From Caulobacter sp. (GTDB taxonomy: Bacteria; Pseudomonadota; Alphaproteobacteria; Caulobacterales; Caulobacteraceae), in the NCBI GenBank assembly GCA_017745235.1, contig JAGHZU010000020.1:1-64000 (forward strand): a stretch of DNA of 64,000 bases. The letters run 5' to 3'. The notes beneath the pieces are model-generated. The model did no database searches, had not been told where the DNA came from, and saw nothing but the letters and a program-made list of their open reading frames with translations. Of this stretch, positions 47,041-54,751 are shown one piece after another. The number at the start of each line of letters is the position of its first letter. The first letter of the stretch is position 1. Position numbers and translations under genes: made by a program.

Positions 47041-47355
47041 TTAGATGGTGCGATAGGCCGAGACGTCGAACGACGACATGCGCCGGTCGTGGACGCCCAG
47101 TTCGGGGAAACAGGCGCGCCAGGCGGCCATGTGCGGGCTGGCGCGATGGAAGGCCAGGGCGTCCTCGTCGACGAAGTGCTCGAACACCCGGATCAGGCCA
47201 GGATCCAGCGGATCCTCGCTGAGGGCGTAGTCCAGGCATCCGGGTTCGGCCCGGCTGCCCTCGACCTGCGCCTTGAGATGCGGGCGCAGCTCGGCCAGGC
47301 GTTCGGGGGCGACGCGGATCGTGCCGGCCAGGATGACGCCGCCGGTTTTGGACAT
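47041..47355 (-). CDS. Putative quinol monooxygenase (ABM domain)
   Basis: The 104-residue dimeric alpha+beta barrel protein contains VILAGTIRVAPERLAELRPH, EGSRAEPGCLDYALSEDPLD and RVFEHFVDEDALAFHRASPH. ABM proteins are often quinol or small-molecule monooxygenases. Its ATG overlaps the leuD stop by one base (TGATG) and it lies between leuD and leuB, so it is translated with them. Confidence 0.9.
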   Translation of the reverse strand: MSKTGGVILAGTIRVAPERLAELRPHLKAQVEGSRAEPGCLDYALSEDPLDPGLIRVFEHFVDEDALAFHRASPHMAAWRACFPELGVHDRRMSSFDVSAYRTI

Positions 47356-47963
47356 CAGGCTTCCAGCCAGGGCCGGTCCAGCGCCCGCTTGCTCTCGAAC
47401 AGGTCGATGTCGGAGGCGTGCTGCAGGGTTTCGCCGATGGCGTCCAGGCCCTTGAGCATCTTCTCCTTGCGCACCGGGTCGATGTCGAAACGGAAGGTCC
47501 GGCCCGAGGGCGAGACCACCGTCTGGGCCTCCAGGTCGACGCTGACCATGTGGTTGCCGCCCTTGGCCTCGTCCATCAGGGCGGCGACCTCGTCGGGCTT
47601 CAGCGTCACGGGCAGCAGGCCGTTGTTGAAGCAGTTGTTGTAGAAGATGTCGGCGAAGCTGGTGGAGATCACGCACAGGATCCCGAAGTCCATTAGCGCC
47701 CACGGGGCGTGCTCGCGCGACGACCCGCAACCGAAGTTGTCGCCGGCCACCAGCACGGACGAGCCCTTGTACTCCGGCTTGTTGAGCACGAAGTCGGTGA
47801 TCTCGTTCTCGTCGCCGTCGAAGCGGAAATCGTAGAACAGGCCCTTGGCCAGCCCCTCGCGCTCCACGGTCTTGAGGAACTGCTTGGGGATGATCTGGTC
47901 GGTGTCGATGTTGGCGAGCGACAGCGGCGCGGCGCGGCCGTCGAGACGGGTGAAGGCTTGCAT
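47355..47963 (-). CDS. leuD: 3-isopropylmalate dehydratase small subunit
   Basis: The 202-residue swivel subunit partners LeuC. It starts [20 protein letters not shown] and contains [31 protein letters not shown] and [13 protein letters not shown]. The start ATG 47963 has GGAGG overlapping the stop of the upstream secreted protein gene, which places the two in one transcript. Its stop overlaps the start of the ABM gene. Confidence 0.97.
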   Translation of the reverse strand: MQAFTRLDGRAAPLSLANIDTDQIIPKQFLKTVEREGLAKGLFYDFRFDGDENEITDFVLNKPEYKGSSVLVAGDNFGCGSSREHAPWALMDFGILCVISTSFADIFYNNCFNNGLLPVTLKPDEVAALMDEAKGGNHMVSVDLEAQTVVSPSGRTFRFDIDPVRKEKMLKGLDAIGETLQHASDIDLFESKRALDRPWLEA

Positions 47964-47974
47964 GGCCTCGCCTC

Positions 47975-48886
47975 CTATTTCTGCAGCGTCTGGGTGATAG
48001 CCCAGCGTTCGGTCTTGCCGCCCTCGGCGCCGGCCGAGACGGTTTCTTGGCAGTCGGCTTTGCGGATCAGGCCGTCGCCGGTATTGATCTCGAAGCGGCA
48101 ACCTTTGGAGATGTCCAGGTCGGCCGCCTTCGCCGCGTCCGAGGCCTTGGCCAGGTCCGCTGAGATGTCCTTGCCGGTCAGCTGCTTGGCGAGCTGGCCG
48201 CCTAAGGCCACGGCCGATTCCGGATCGATCGTTTCCTTCCAGGTCACGACCGCCAGCTTGCCCTTGTCATCGTAGCTGTCGAGCGTGATCGTGCCCCTTA
48301 CCTTGACTCCGCCGCCGCCGAACGGGCTGGGCTCCTCGCCCTCGTACGATGACGCCTCGCCGACCTTCAGGCCCAGATTGTAGCCCACCGACAGGTAGAC
48401 CTGCTCCTTGAGCAGCATGCCGGTGAACGCCTCGTCGGACAGGTTTGCGTACATCTTCTCCATGACGTCGCCCAACTGAGGCGCCATCTTGCGGGCGAAG
48501 GCGACCTGGCGCGCCTTCACGCCCTGCGGGTCGGCCAGCTTGATAGGGCGCAGGCTCTCGTCGGCGAGATAGGCCAGCTCGGAAGGCACGGTGGCGGCCA
48601 GCACCGGCTCGATCTCGGGATTCGAAACCTTGCGGTCCAGCAGTTTCAGCGAGACCAAATAGGCTTCGCCCTTCTCGTCGATGTCGATCGTCGCCAGCGA
48701 ACGGGTCTCGACCCACATGCTTTCGGTCTTGCCGTCGCGCGTCTGTTCCTTGATGTGCCGCACGACCTGCTCGACGCGGGACGGCGCCGGGATGTCGAGC
48801 GGCATTTCGTGGCGGATCGTGTCGGCGGCCCGGGCGGCTCCCGTCACGCCGACCAGCGCAGCGAGGGCGAGGGAAAGGGTGCGCAT
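47975..48886 (-). CDS. Secreted hypothetical protein embedded between leuC and leuD
   Basis: The 303-residue protein has a signal peptide ([20 protein letters not shown] then A). A mature region begins [20 protein letters not shown]. Its start overlaps the leuC stop by one base (TGATG) and it ends 11 bases before leuD. The mature domain contains [20 protein letters not shown] and [20 protein letters not shown]; no family is recognised and it has only two cysteines (GCRFEI, ADCQET). Position inside a leucine operon with overlapping starts is unusual for a periplasmic protein. Confidence 0.85.
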   Translation of the reverse strand: MRTLSLALAALVGVTGAARAADTIRHEMPLDIPAPSRVEQVVRHIKEQTRDGKTESMWVETRSLATIDIDEKGEAYLVSLKLLDRKVSNPEIEPVLAATVPSELAYLADESLRPIKLADPQGVKARQVAFARKMAPQLGDVMEKMYANLSDEAFTGMLLKEQVYLSVGYNLGLKVGEASSYEGEEPSPFGGGGVKVRGTITLDSYDDKGKLAVVTWKETIDPESAVALGGQLAKQLTGKDISADLAKASDAAKAADLDISKGCRFEINTGDGLIRKADCQETVSAGAEGGKTERWAITQTLQK

Positions 48887-50328
48887 CAGGCCTCGTTGTC
48901 CAGGAAGGTCCGCACGTCGACCAGCCGGCCGGCGATCGCCGCCGCCGCCGCCATGGCCGGCGAGACCAGGTGCGTGCGGCCCGCGCGGCCCTGCCGGCCT
49001 TCGAAGTTGCGGTTGCTGGTCGAGGCGCAGCGTTCGCCCGGGGCCAGTTTGTCGGGGTTCATGGCCAGGCACATCGAGCAGCCCGGTTCGCGCCAGTCGA
49101 AGCCGGCGGCCTTGAAGATGGCGTCCAGCCCCTCGGCCTCGGCCTGCTCCTTCACCAGGCCCGAGCCCGGCACGACCATGGCCTTGACGTGGTCGGCCAC
49201 CAGGCGGCCGTGCAGGAAGGCTTCCTGGACCACGGCGGCGGCCGCGCGCATGTCCTCGATGCGGCTGTTGGTGCACGAGCCGATGAAGACGCGGTCGATG
49301 CGGGCTTCCGAGATCGGCTGGCCTGCGGTCAGGCCCATGTAGTCCAGCGCCCGGTGGGCCGCCGCGCGCTTGTCGGGCGTGGCGAAGCTCTCGGGGTCGG
49401 GCACATTGCCCGTCACCGGGATCACGTCCTCGGGGCTGGTGCCCCAGGTCACCATCGGGATCAGCTGGGAGCCGTCGATCACCACGGTGCGGTCGAAGAC
49501 GGCGTCTTCGTCGCTGACGAAGCCCTTCCAATAGGCCAGGGCCATGTCCCAGGCCGCCCCCTTGGGCGCGGAGGGCTTGCCCTGGATGTAGGCGAAGGTC
49601 TTGTCGTCCGGCGCGATCAGGCCGGCCTTGGCGCCGCCCTCGATGGTCAGGTTGCACAGGGTCATGCGGCCTTCCATCGACAGGCCGCGAACGGCCTCGC
49701 CGGCGAATTCGATGACATAGCCCGTGCCGCCGGCCGTGCCGATCTCGCCGATCACGGCCAGGGCGATGTCCTTGGCGGTCACGCCCGGGCCCAGCTGGCC
49801 GTCGACGCGGACCAGCATGTTCCTGGCCTTCTCCTGGCGCAGGGTTTGCGTCGCCAGGACGTGTTCGACCTCGGAGGTGCCGATGCCGTGGGCCAGGGCC
49901 CCGAAGGCTCCGTGGGTGGAGGTGTGGCTGTCGCCGCAGACGATGGTCATGCCCGGCTGGGTGCGGCCCTGCTCGGGGCCGACCACATGGACGATGCCGT
50001 TGCGCACGTCGCCCATCGGGAAGAACTCGATGCCGTTGTCGGCGACGTTGCGGGCCAGGGTCTTGAGCTGGAGGCGCGCCTCGTCGTCGGCCACGGCGTC
50101 CACGCCCTTGGCCTGCCCCTCGGTGGGGATGTTGTGGTCGGCCACGGCCAGGGTGCGATCGGGCCGGCGCACCTTGCGGCCGGCCGCGCGAAGCCCCGCG
50201 AAGGCCTGCGGCGTGGTCACCTCGTGGATGAGGTGCAGGTCGATATAGAGGATGGCCTCGCCGTCCTGTTGAGCGACGACGTGGGCGTCCCAGATCTTGT
50301 CGTAGAGGGTCTTCGGTGCGCGGGTCAT
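48886..50328 (-). CDS. leuC: 3-isopropylmalate dehydratase large subunit
   Basis: The 480-residue aconitase-type enzyme contains [20 protein letters not shown] and the 4Fe-4S cysteines in [15 protein letters not shown] and [10 protein letters not shown]. It forms the isomerase with LeuD. The start ATG 50328 has no Shine-Dalgarno site; the preceding bases (TGCGCGGGTATC) include the stop of an upstream open frame overlapping as ATGA. It is the first gene of the leu operon. Confidence 0.97.
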   Translation of the reverse strand: MTRAPKTLYDKIWDAHVVAQQDGEAILYIDLHLIHEVTTPQAFAGLRAAGRKVRRPDRTLAVADHNIPTEGQAKGVDAVADDEARLQLKTLARNVADNGIEFFPMGDVRNGIVHVVGPEQGRTQPGMTIVCGDSHTSTHGAFGALAHGIGTSEVEHVLATQTLRQEKARNMLVRVDGQLGPGVTAKDIALAVIGEIGTAGGTGYVIEFAGEAVRGLSMEGRMTLCNLTIEGGAKAGLIAPDDKTFAYIQGKPSAPKGAAWDMALAYWKGFVSDEDAVFDRTVVIDGSQLIPMVTWGTSPEDVIPVTGNVPDPESFATPDKRAAAHRALDYMGLTAGQPISEARIDRVFIGSCTNSRIEDMRAAAAVVQEAFLHGRLVADHVKAMVVPGSGLVKEQAEAEGLDAIFKAAGFDWREPGCSMCLAMNPDKLAPGERCASTSNRNFEGRQGRAGRTHLVSPAMAAAAAIAGRLVDVRTFLDNEA

Positions 50329-50666
50329 GATACCCGCGCATCTAGGCCTTGAGAGCGGGCGCGTAAAGCGAGGAAACGCCGAAAATTGGCGGTCGGCGGG
50401 GTGTGGCGGGAGATTCCTGCCCTAACCGGGCGCCGCCGGGGCGTCGCGGCGCAGTTTCTTGCCTCGCCCCTTCGGGCCTCGCCGCGGCGCGGAACGCAAA
50501 GAGGGCGCGCCCGCTGGTTTCGGGGCGCGCCCTCGTATCGCATTTCCTTCGGGGGCGATGACGCCTTTCCCGAAGAGGGCCACTTCCTAGCAAGGGAGCG
50601 GTCAATAAGCCCGTCGCAGAGCGGTGGGGGTGATCCGATTAAGGATTAAGAACGTCGTTCTGTCAA
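50325..50666 (-). promoter_or_regulatory. leuC promoter and long leader with candidate regulatory open frame
   Basis: On the minus strand TTGACA (50666-50661) with a 17-base spacer to CTTAAT gives a likely sigma-70 promoter, so the leuC leader is about 300 bases. A 72-codon open frame (50325-50543) ends in an ATGA overlap with leuC. Its first codons lie at the start of a 12-bp hairpin (50501-50534). The frame contains rare TTA and CTA leucine codons near its end. Its own start site is poor (AAGGA touches ATG). Attenuation or coupling is inference. Confidence 0.45.
50501..50534 (-). terminator. Terminator-like hairpin in the leuC leader
   Basis: GAGGGCGCGCCC (50501-50512) pairs with GGGCGCGCCCTC (50523-50534), a 12-bp stem with a 10-base loop. 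On the minus strand only TTT follows before GCG, so the T-run is short. It may act as an attenuator or a pausing hairpin within the leader. Confidence 0.45.
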
Positions 50667-50757
50667 TATATCTGTGTGGTTGCACATAAGCTGCGCCGTG
50701 AAGGCGTTGGGCGCGGCTCGCCAGGACGTGGTCAAAGAAAGACGCGGCCAAAGAAAA

Positions 50758-50782
50758 AGGCCCCGGCGTTCCGCCGGGGCCT
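50758..50782 (-). terminator. Terminator of the trmD-rplS unit
   Basis: On the minus strand AGGCCCCGGC pairs with GCCGGGGCCT (10 bp, 5-base loop), followed by TTTTTC. It lies 28 bases after the rplS stop. Confidence 0.85.
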
Positions 50783-50809
50783 CGTTCGTTTCGCGTCGAG
50801 CGCGGAGCC

Positions 50810-51196
50810 TTATTCGGCGTCCTTGCTCTTGACGTTGGTGCGTTCGGCGATACGGGCCGACTTACCGCGACGGTCGCGCAGGTAGTACAGCTTGGCGCGA
50901 CGGACGACGCCGCGACGCTTGACTTCGATGCTTTCGATGCTCGGCGAGAGCAGCGGGAACAGACGCTCCACGCCTTCGCCGAACGAGATCTTGCGGACGG
51001 TGAAGCTCTCGTGCACGCCGCCGCCCGAACGGGCGATGCAGACGCCCTCGTAGGCCTGGACGCGCTCGCGCTCGCCTTCCTTGATGCGCACGTTGACGCG
51101 CAGGGTGTCGCCGGGCTCGAAGTCCGGGATCGCGCGGGCCGCCAGCAGACGGTCGGTTTCTTCGCGCTCGAGTTCAGCGATGATGTTCTTCGCCAT
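50810..51196 (-). CDS. rplS: 50S ribosomal protein L19
   Basis: The 128-residue protein has typical L19 segments: [40 protein letters not shown] and [20 protein letters not shown]. It is located at the 30S-50S interface. It follows trmD after three bases on the same strand, the conserved trmD-rplS pair. Confidence 0.97.
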   Translation of the reverse strand: MAKNIIAELEREETDRLLAARAIPDFEPGDTLRVNVRIKEGERERVQAYEGVCIARSGGGVHESFTVRKISFGEGVERLFPLLSPSIESIEVKRRGVVRRAKLYYLRDRRGKSARIAERTNVKSKDAE

Positions 51197-51199
51197 GGT

Positions 51200-51937
51200 C
51201 TAGTCTCCTTTGGGCTTACCCGTTTTCGGGTCGCCTTTTGCCTGTTGATTGGCGAGATGCGCTTCCCAGAGGTCGGGGCGCCGCTCGCGAGTCGTTTCTT
51301 CACGCATCGCCTGCCGCCACTGGGCCACCTTCTTGTGGTCGCCCGACAGCAGCACCTCGGGGATGTCCTGGCCCTCGAACGTCCGCGGTCGCGTGTACTG
51401 CGGATGCTCCAGGAGGCCGTCCTCGAAGCTTTCTTCCTGCGTGCTTTCGAAGTTGCCCAGAACACCCGGAGCCAATCGAACGCACGCCTCGATCACGACC
51501 ATCGCCGCCGCCTCGCCACCGGCGAGAACCGCGTCTCCGACCGAGACCTCCTCGAACCCCCGGGCGTCGAGCACCCGCTGGTCCACCCCCTCGAAGCGGC
51601 CGCACAGGACGATAACGCCCGGCGCCTTCGACCACTCTTTCACGCGCGCCTGGGTCAGGGGCCTGCCCCTGGCGCTCATGTACAAAAGCGGCCGCCCGCC
51701 GATGTCCACGCTGTCCAGCGCGGCGGCGATGACGTCCGCTTTGAGTACGGCTCCCGCGCCGCCACCCGCGGGGGTGTCGTCGAGGAAGCCGCGCTTATCC
51801 TTGGAAAACCCCCGAATGTCCAGTGTTTCCAATCGCCACAGGTCCTGCTCTTTCCAGGACGTGCCGATCATCGACACGCCAAGGGGGCCCGGAAAGGCCT
51901 CGGGGAACATGGTCAGGACGGTGGCGGTGAACGGCAT
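51200..51937 (-). CDS. trmD: tRNA (guanine-N1)-methyltransferase
   Basis: The 245-residue knotted methyltransferase modifies G37 of tRNAs. It contains [40 protein letters not shown] and [21 protein letters not shown] short C-terminal Lys-rich tail follows. It is upstream of rplS, as is standard; rimM and rpsP are not next to it here. Confidence 0.96.
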   Translation of the reverse strand: MPFTATVLTMFPEAFPGPLGVSMIGTSWKEQDLWRLETLDIRGFSKDKRGFLDDTPAGGGAGAVLKADVIAAALDSVDIGGRPLLYMSARGRPLTQARVKEWSKAPGVIVLCGRFEGVDQRVLDARGFEEVSVGDAVLAGGEAAAMVVIEACVRLAPGVLGNFESTQEESFEDGLLEHPQYTRPRTFEGQDIPEVLLSGDHKKVAQWRQAMREETTRERRPDLWEAHLANQQAKGDPKTGKPKGD

Positions 51938-51990
51938 GGGCGCTCCTTAGCGCTCTCCACGCCCGAAAACGAGTACCGACGAAGAAAGGG

Positions 51991-52185
51991 TCAGGCGTCG
52001 TAGACGCGGCCCAGGGGCTTGCCGGCCTCAGCGGGGGCCAGCGGCGGGGTCAGCTTCACGGGTTCGCTGGTCGGGTCGGCCGGCGGGGCCGGACGATGGA
52101 CGGGCGCGGCGGCCAGCACGGCGGCGGTGGTCAGCGTCGCGGCGACCACGGCCGTGCCAACGCGGATCTTCTTCCATGAAACCAT
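51991..52185 (-). CDS. Small membrane-associated hypothetical protein upstream of trmD
   Basis: The 64-residue protein starts at ATG 52185 (MVSWKKIRVGTAVVAATLTT) with a hydrophobic segment at residues 10-26. A Pro-rich tail (RPAPPADPTSEPVKLTPP) follows. The site upstream is weak (GAAGA). It lies 53 bases before trmD on the same strand. Codon use looks normal, but its size and lack of a known family keep confidence modest. Confidence 0.5.
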   Translation of the reverse strand: MVSWKKIRVGTAVVAATLTTAAVLAAAPVHRPAPPADPTSEPVKLTPPLAPAEAGKPLGRVYDA

Positions 52186-52485
52186 GAAAACGAGGTCTTC
52201 CAGATTGTCGGGTCGTCCAGTCCAAAGCCCGGGAGGAGGGGAGGTTCCCGTGTGGCGGCAATAGGGCGGACTCCCGCCATCTAGGCGAAGCTGAGGGCGC
52301 GGCCAAGGCGTCAATACGACGCGTTCGCCCCAATTGCATCGTTGCCTTCTTCGCGGGCGGCGGGCGCCAGGATCTGTCAGCAGTCTGGCGTCGGCGTCCG
52401 ATTTTCGCGAGACGGCGGCGGAGCGACACGCCATGGTCGCGCCCGTTCGAAACTCGCCTCGCCACCAGTTCGCCGGAGCGCCCCG

Positions 52486-53283
52486 ATGACCGCCGCCGCC
52501 CGCTTCCACGCTCTCCACGCCGGCCCCGCCGTGCTGGTCCTGCCCAACGCCTGGGACGCCGCCAGCGCCGCCCTGATGGAGGACGCCGGGGCCCAGGCCG
52601 TGGCCACCTCCAGCGCCGCCGTCGCCTGGGCGCGCGGTTACGCCGATGGCGACGCCGTGCCCGTCGACCAGGTGGTCGACACCGTCGCGGCCATCGCCCG
52701 CGTCGTCTCCGTGCCCGTCACCGCCGACATCGAGGGCGGCTACACCGACGACCCGGCGACCCTGGCCGAGACGATCCGCGCCGTGGTCGGGGCCGGGGCG
52801 GTGGGGATCAACCTGGAGGACGGCCGCCGCGATCCCGACCTGCACGCCCGCAAGATCCAGGCGGCCCGGGCCGCCGCAGAGGGCGCAGGGGTCGACCTCT
52901 TCATCAACGCGCGCACCGACGTCTACCTGGCCGGCCTGGCCGAGGGCGAGGCGGCCAAGGGCGAGACCCTGCGCCGCGCGGCCCTCTACAGGGACGCCGG
53001 CGCCAGCGGAATCTTCGTGCCCTGGCCGATCGAGGCGGACCTGCTGGCCGAGCTGGCGGCCGGGATCGCCTTGCCGCTGAACGCCATGGGCCGACCCGGC
53101 ATGCCCACGGCCGCGCGCCTGGGCGAGCTGGGCGTGCGCCGCCTCAGCTCGGCCACCGGCCCCTTCCGCGCCGCCTACGGGGCCATGTTGCGCGCCACCG
53201 CGACCTTCCTGTCCGACGGCGACACCACCGGCTACGCCACGGCCGCCGAGGGCCTGCCGAACCTGAACGCCCGGTTCGGCTAG
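52486..53283 (+). CDS. Isocitrate lyase/PEP mutase family enzyme
   Basis: The 265-residue TIM-barrel enzyme of the ICL/PEPM superfamily contains VTADIEGGYTDDPATLAETI, GINLEDGRRDPDLHARKIQA and FINARTDVYLAGLAEGEAAK. It lacks the KKCGH motif of true isocitrate lyases, so a 2-methylisocitrate-, oxaloacetate- or phosphonate-type reaction is more likely. It starts at ATG 52486. It is convergent with the repeat protein gene with a 4-base overlap. Confidence 0.88.
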   Translation: MTAAARFHALHAGPAVLVLPNAWDAASAALMEDAGAQAVATSSAAVAWARGYADGDAVPVDQVVDTVAAIARVVSVPVTADIEGGYTDDPATLAETIRAVVGAGAVGINLEDGRRDPDLHARKIQAARAAAEGAGVDLFINARTDVYLAGLAEGEAAKGETLRRAALYRDAGASGIFVPWPIEADLLAELAAGIALPLNAMGRPGMPTAARLGELGVRRLSSATGPFRAAYGAMLRATATFLSDGDTTGYATAAEGLPNLNARFG

Positions 53284-54599
53284 GGCTTGGCGGGAGGAGG
53301 AGCTTCCGCCGTCGCCTCCTTCCACGTGAAGCGGATCGGCACCACGATCGGCAGCCCGTCGAGCGGTTCGCCCTCCTTGCTCCACGGATTGACGGCCATG
53401 AGCTTGGCCGCTTCCACCGCCGCCGCGCCGAAGCCCAGCTCGGCCGGCTGCTCGCGGCGGACCGCGCACTGGGTCAGGTCGCCGGTGGGGGCGATCACGC
53501 AGCCCACCACGCCCAGGCCTTCGTTGACCCCCGCCCTGATCGCCGCTTCGGGATAGATGGAAGACATGCCCTCGGGGGTTAGGGTCTTGATCCAGCGCGG
53601 GGCGTTGATCTTGCGCGCGTCGGGCAAGGCGGGATCGCGAAAGCGGAACGGGATATCCACGCTGTACTTGCGCATGTCCTTGGCCGCGTCGGGGCCGACA
53701 TTGATCTGGAACCGGTCGGCCAGCGACCGGGCGGCCTTGGCGAAGCCCCGATTGACCGGGATTTCCGAGATCGTCTCGCAATGCGTCGGCTTGCCGGTCT
53801 TGTCGATGTCGCAGCGCAGGGCCGCCTGGCCGCTGTCCACGTCCTTGGCCATGCTCGGCCAGGCGGCCCGCATCTCGGCGGCCGAGGGGGTCGTCGTCCA
53901 TGGCGGATCCAGCACCAGGGTGTTGCCGACGATCGGTTGGGAGGCGCTCGCCAGGCCCTTCCATAGGATCGGAATGCTGATCTCGGTGGTCACGGGCTTG
54001 CCGCCGCGGATCTTGGGCGTCATCCGGAATTGCGGGGCCAGCAGCAGCGCCGCCGCGCCAAAGCCCTGGCCTTCGGGCGTCTCCCAGCCGACCTTGCACT
54101 TCTGCAGGAAGCCCTCGAGACTCAGTTCGCAGGTGATGATGGCCTTGCCGTCCACTCTGGCGCCGCGCGGATAGACCCCCGCCAGCTCGCTGGCGGTCGG
54201 CTTGCGCATCCAGTCGGGATTGGCGTCGCCGGGCGCCAGGAAATTGTAATAGGTCGTGAAGCGGCGGCCGTTCAGGGGCTGGCCGTCGCGATCCTTTAGC
54301 GCCACGCGTTCGCGGGCGGCCAGGCTCAGTCCCGCCTGGCCGAAGCCTTCGCCGGCCGGCTCCTCGCGGGTCACCTTGCAGTCGATCAATTCGCCCTTGA
54401 GGCCGGCCGCGCAGTCCAGTTCGACATCGCCGCTGATCTTGCGCGCCAGCGCGGCCTTGGGATAGGCGGCGGCCACCTCGGACGGCTTGGCTTCTCGCTC
54501 CGGAACCGGAATGGCGCGCTCGGCGTCGGCGGCCTGGGCCGCGCCGGCCCCGGCCAAAAGCGTCGCGGACGCCAAAGCGCCTGCAAACCAGATCCTCAT
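53280..54599 (-). CDS. Secreted protein with four TonB-C-like CX10C repeats
   Basis: The 439-residue protein has a signal peptide (MRIWFAGALASATLLAGAGA then AQA) and no further membrane helix. It contains four repeats, each with a YP/WP motif, a Cys-x10-Cys pair (C63/C74, C157/C168, C263/C274, C367/C378) and three of four with an E-x-P-x(3)-GFG turn. These resemble the C-terminal domain of TonB (the GxxG-L-xxCxVxxSS pattern) but without the TonB anchor. It is probably periplasmic; the role is unknown. Confidence 0.85.
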   Translation of the reverse strand: MRIWFAGALASATLLAGAGAAQAADAERAIPVPEREAKPSEVAAAYPKAALARKISGDVELDCAAGLKGELIDCKVTREEPAGEGFGQAGLSLAARERVALKDRDGQPLNGRRFTTYYNFLAPGDANPDWMRKPTASELAGVYPRGARVDGKAIITCELSLEGFLQKCKVGWETPEGQGFGAAALLLAPQFRMTPKIRGGKPVTTEISIPILWKGLASASQPIVGNTLVLDPPWTTTPSAAEMRAAWPSMAKDVDSGQAALRCDIDKTGKPTHCETISEIPVNRGFAKAARSLADRFQINVGPDAAKDMRKYSVDIPFRFRDPALPDARKINAPRWIKTLTPEGMSSIYPEAAIRAGVNEGLGVVGCVIAPTGDLTQCAVRREQPAELGFGAAAVEAAKLMAVNPWSKEGEPLDGLPIVVPIRFTWKEATAEAPPPAKP

Positions 54600-54751
54600 T
54601 CCCTAAACCCCCGGCACGAAGACCGCCGTCCCCGTCGTCCGGCGCAACCTATGGCGGAGTTCTAGTCGTCGAGTCGGCCTTGCGCCAGCCGCGTCAGCAA
54701 GGTCTCGGGCTTGGGTTCCCGCGCGGCCCGCGACCGCCTATCTTCTCCGGC

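Noticed and set aside
53280..54599. Calling the repeat protein a TonB.
   Set aside because: It has no N-terminal membrane anchor beyond a cleavable signal and four C-terminal-like repeats; TonB has one C-terminal domain and a Pro-rich spacer.
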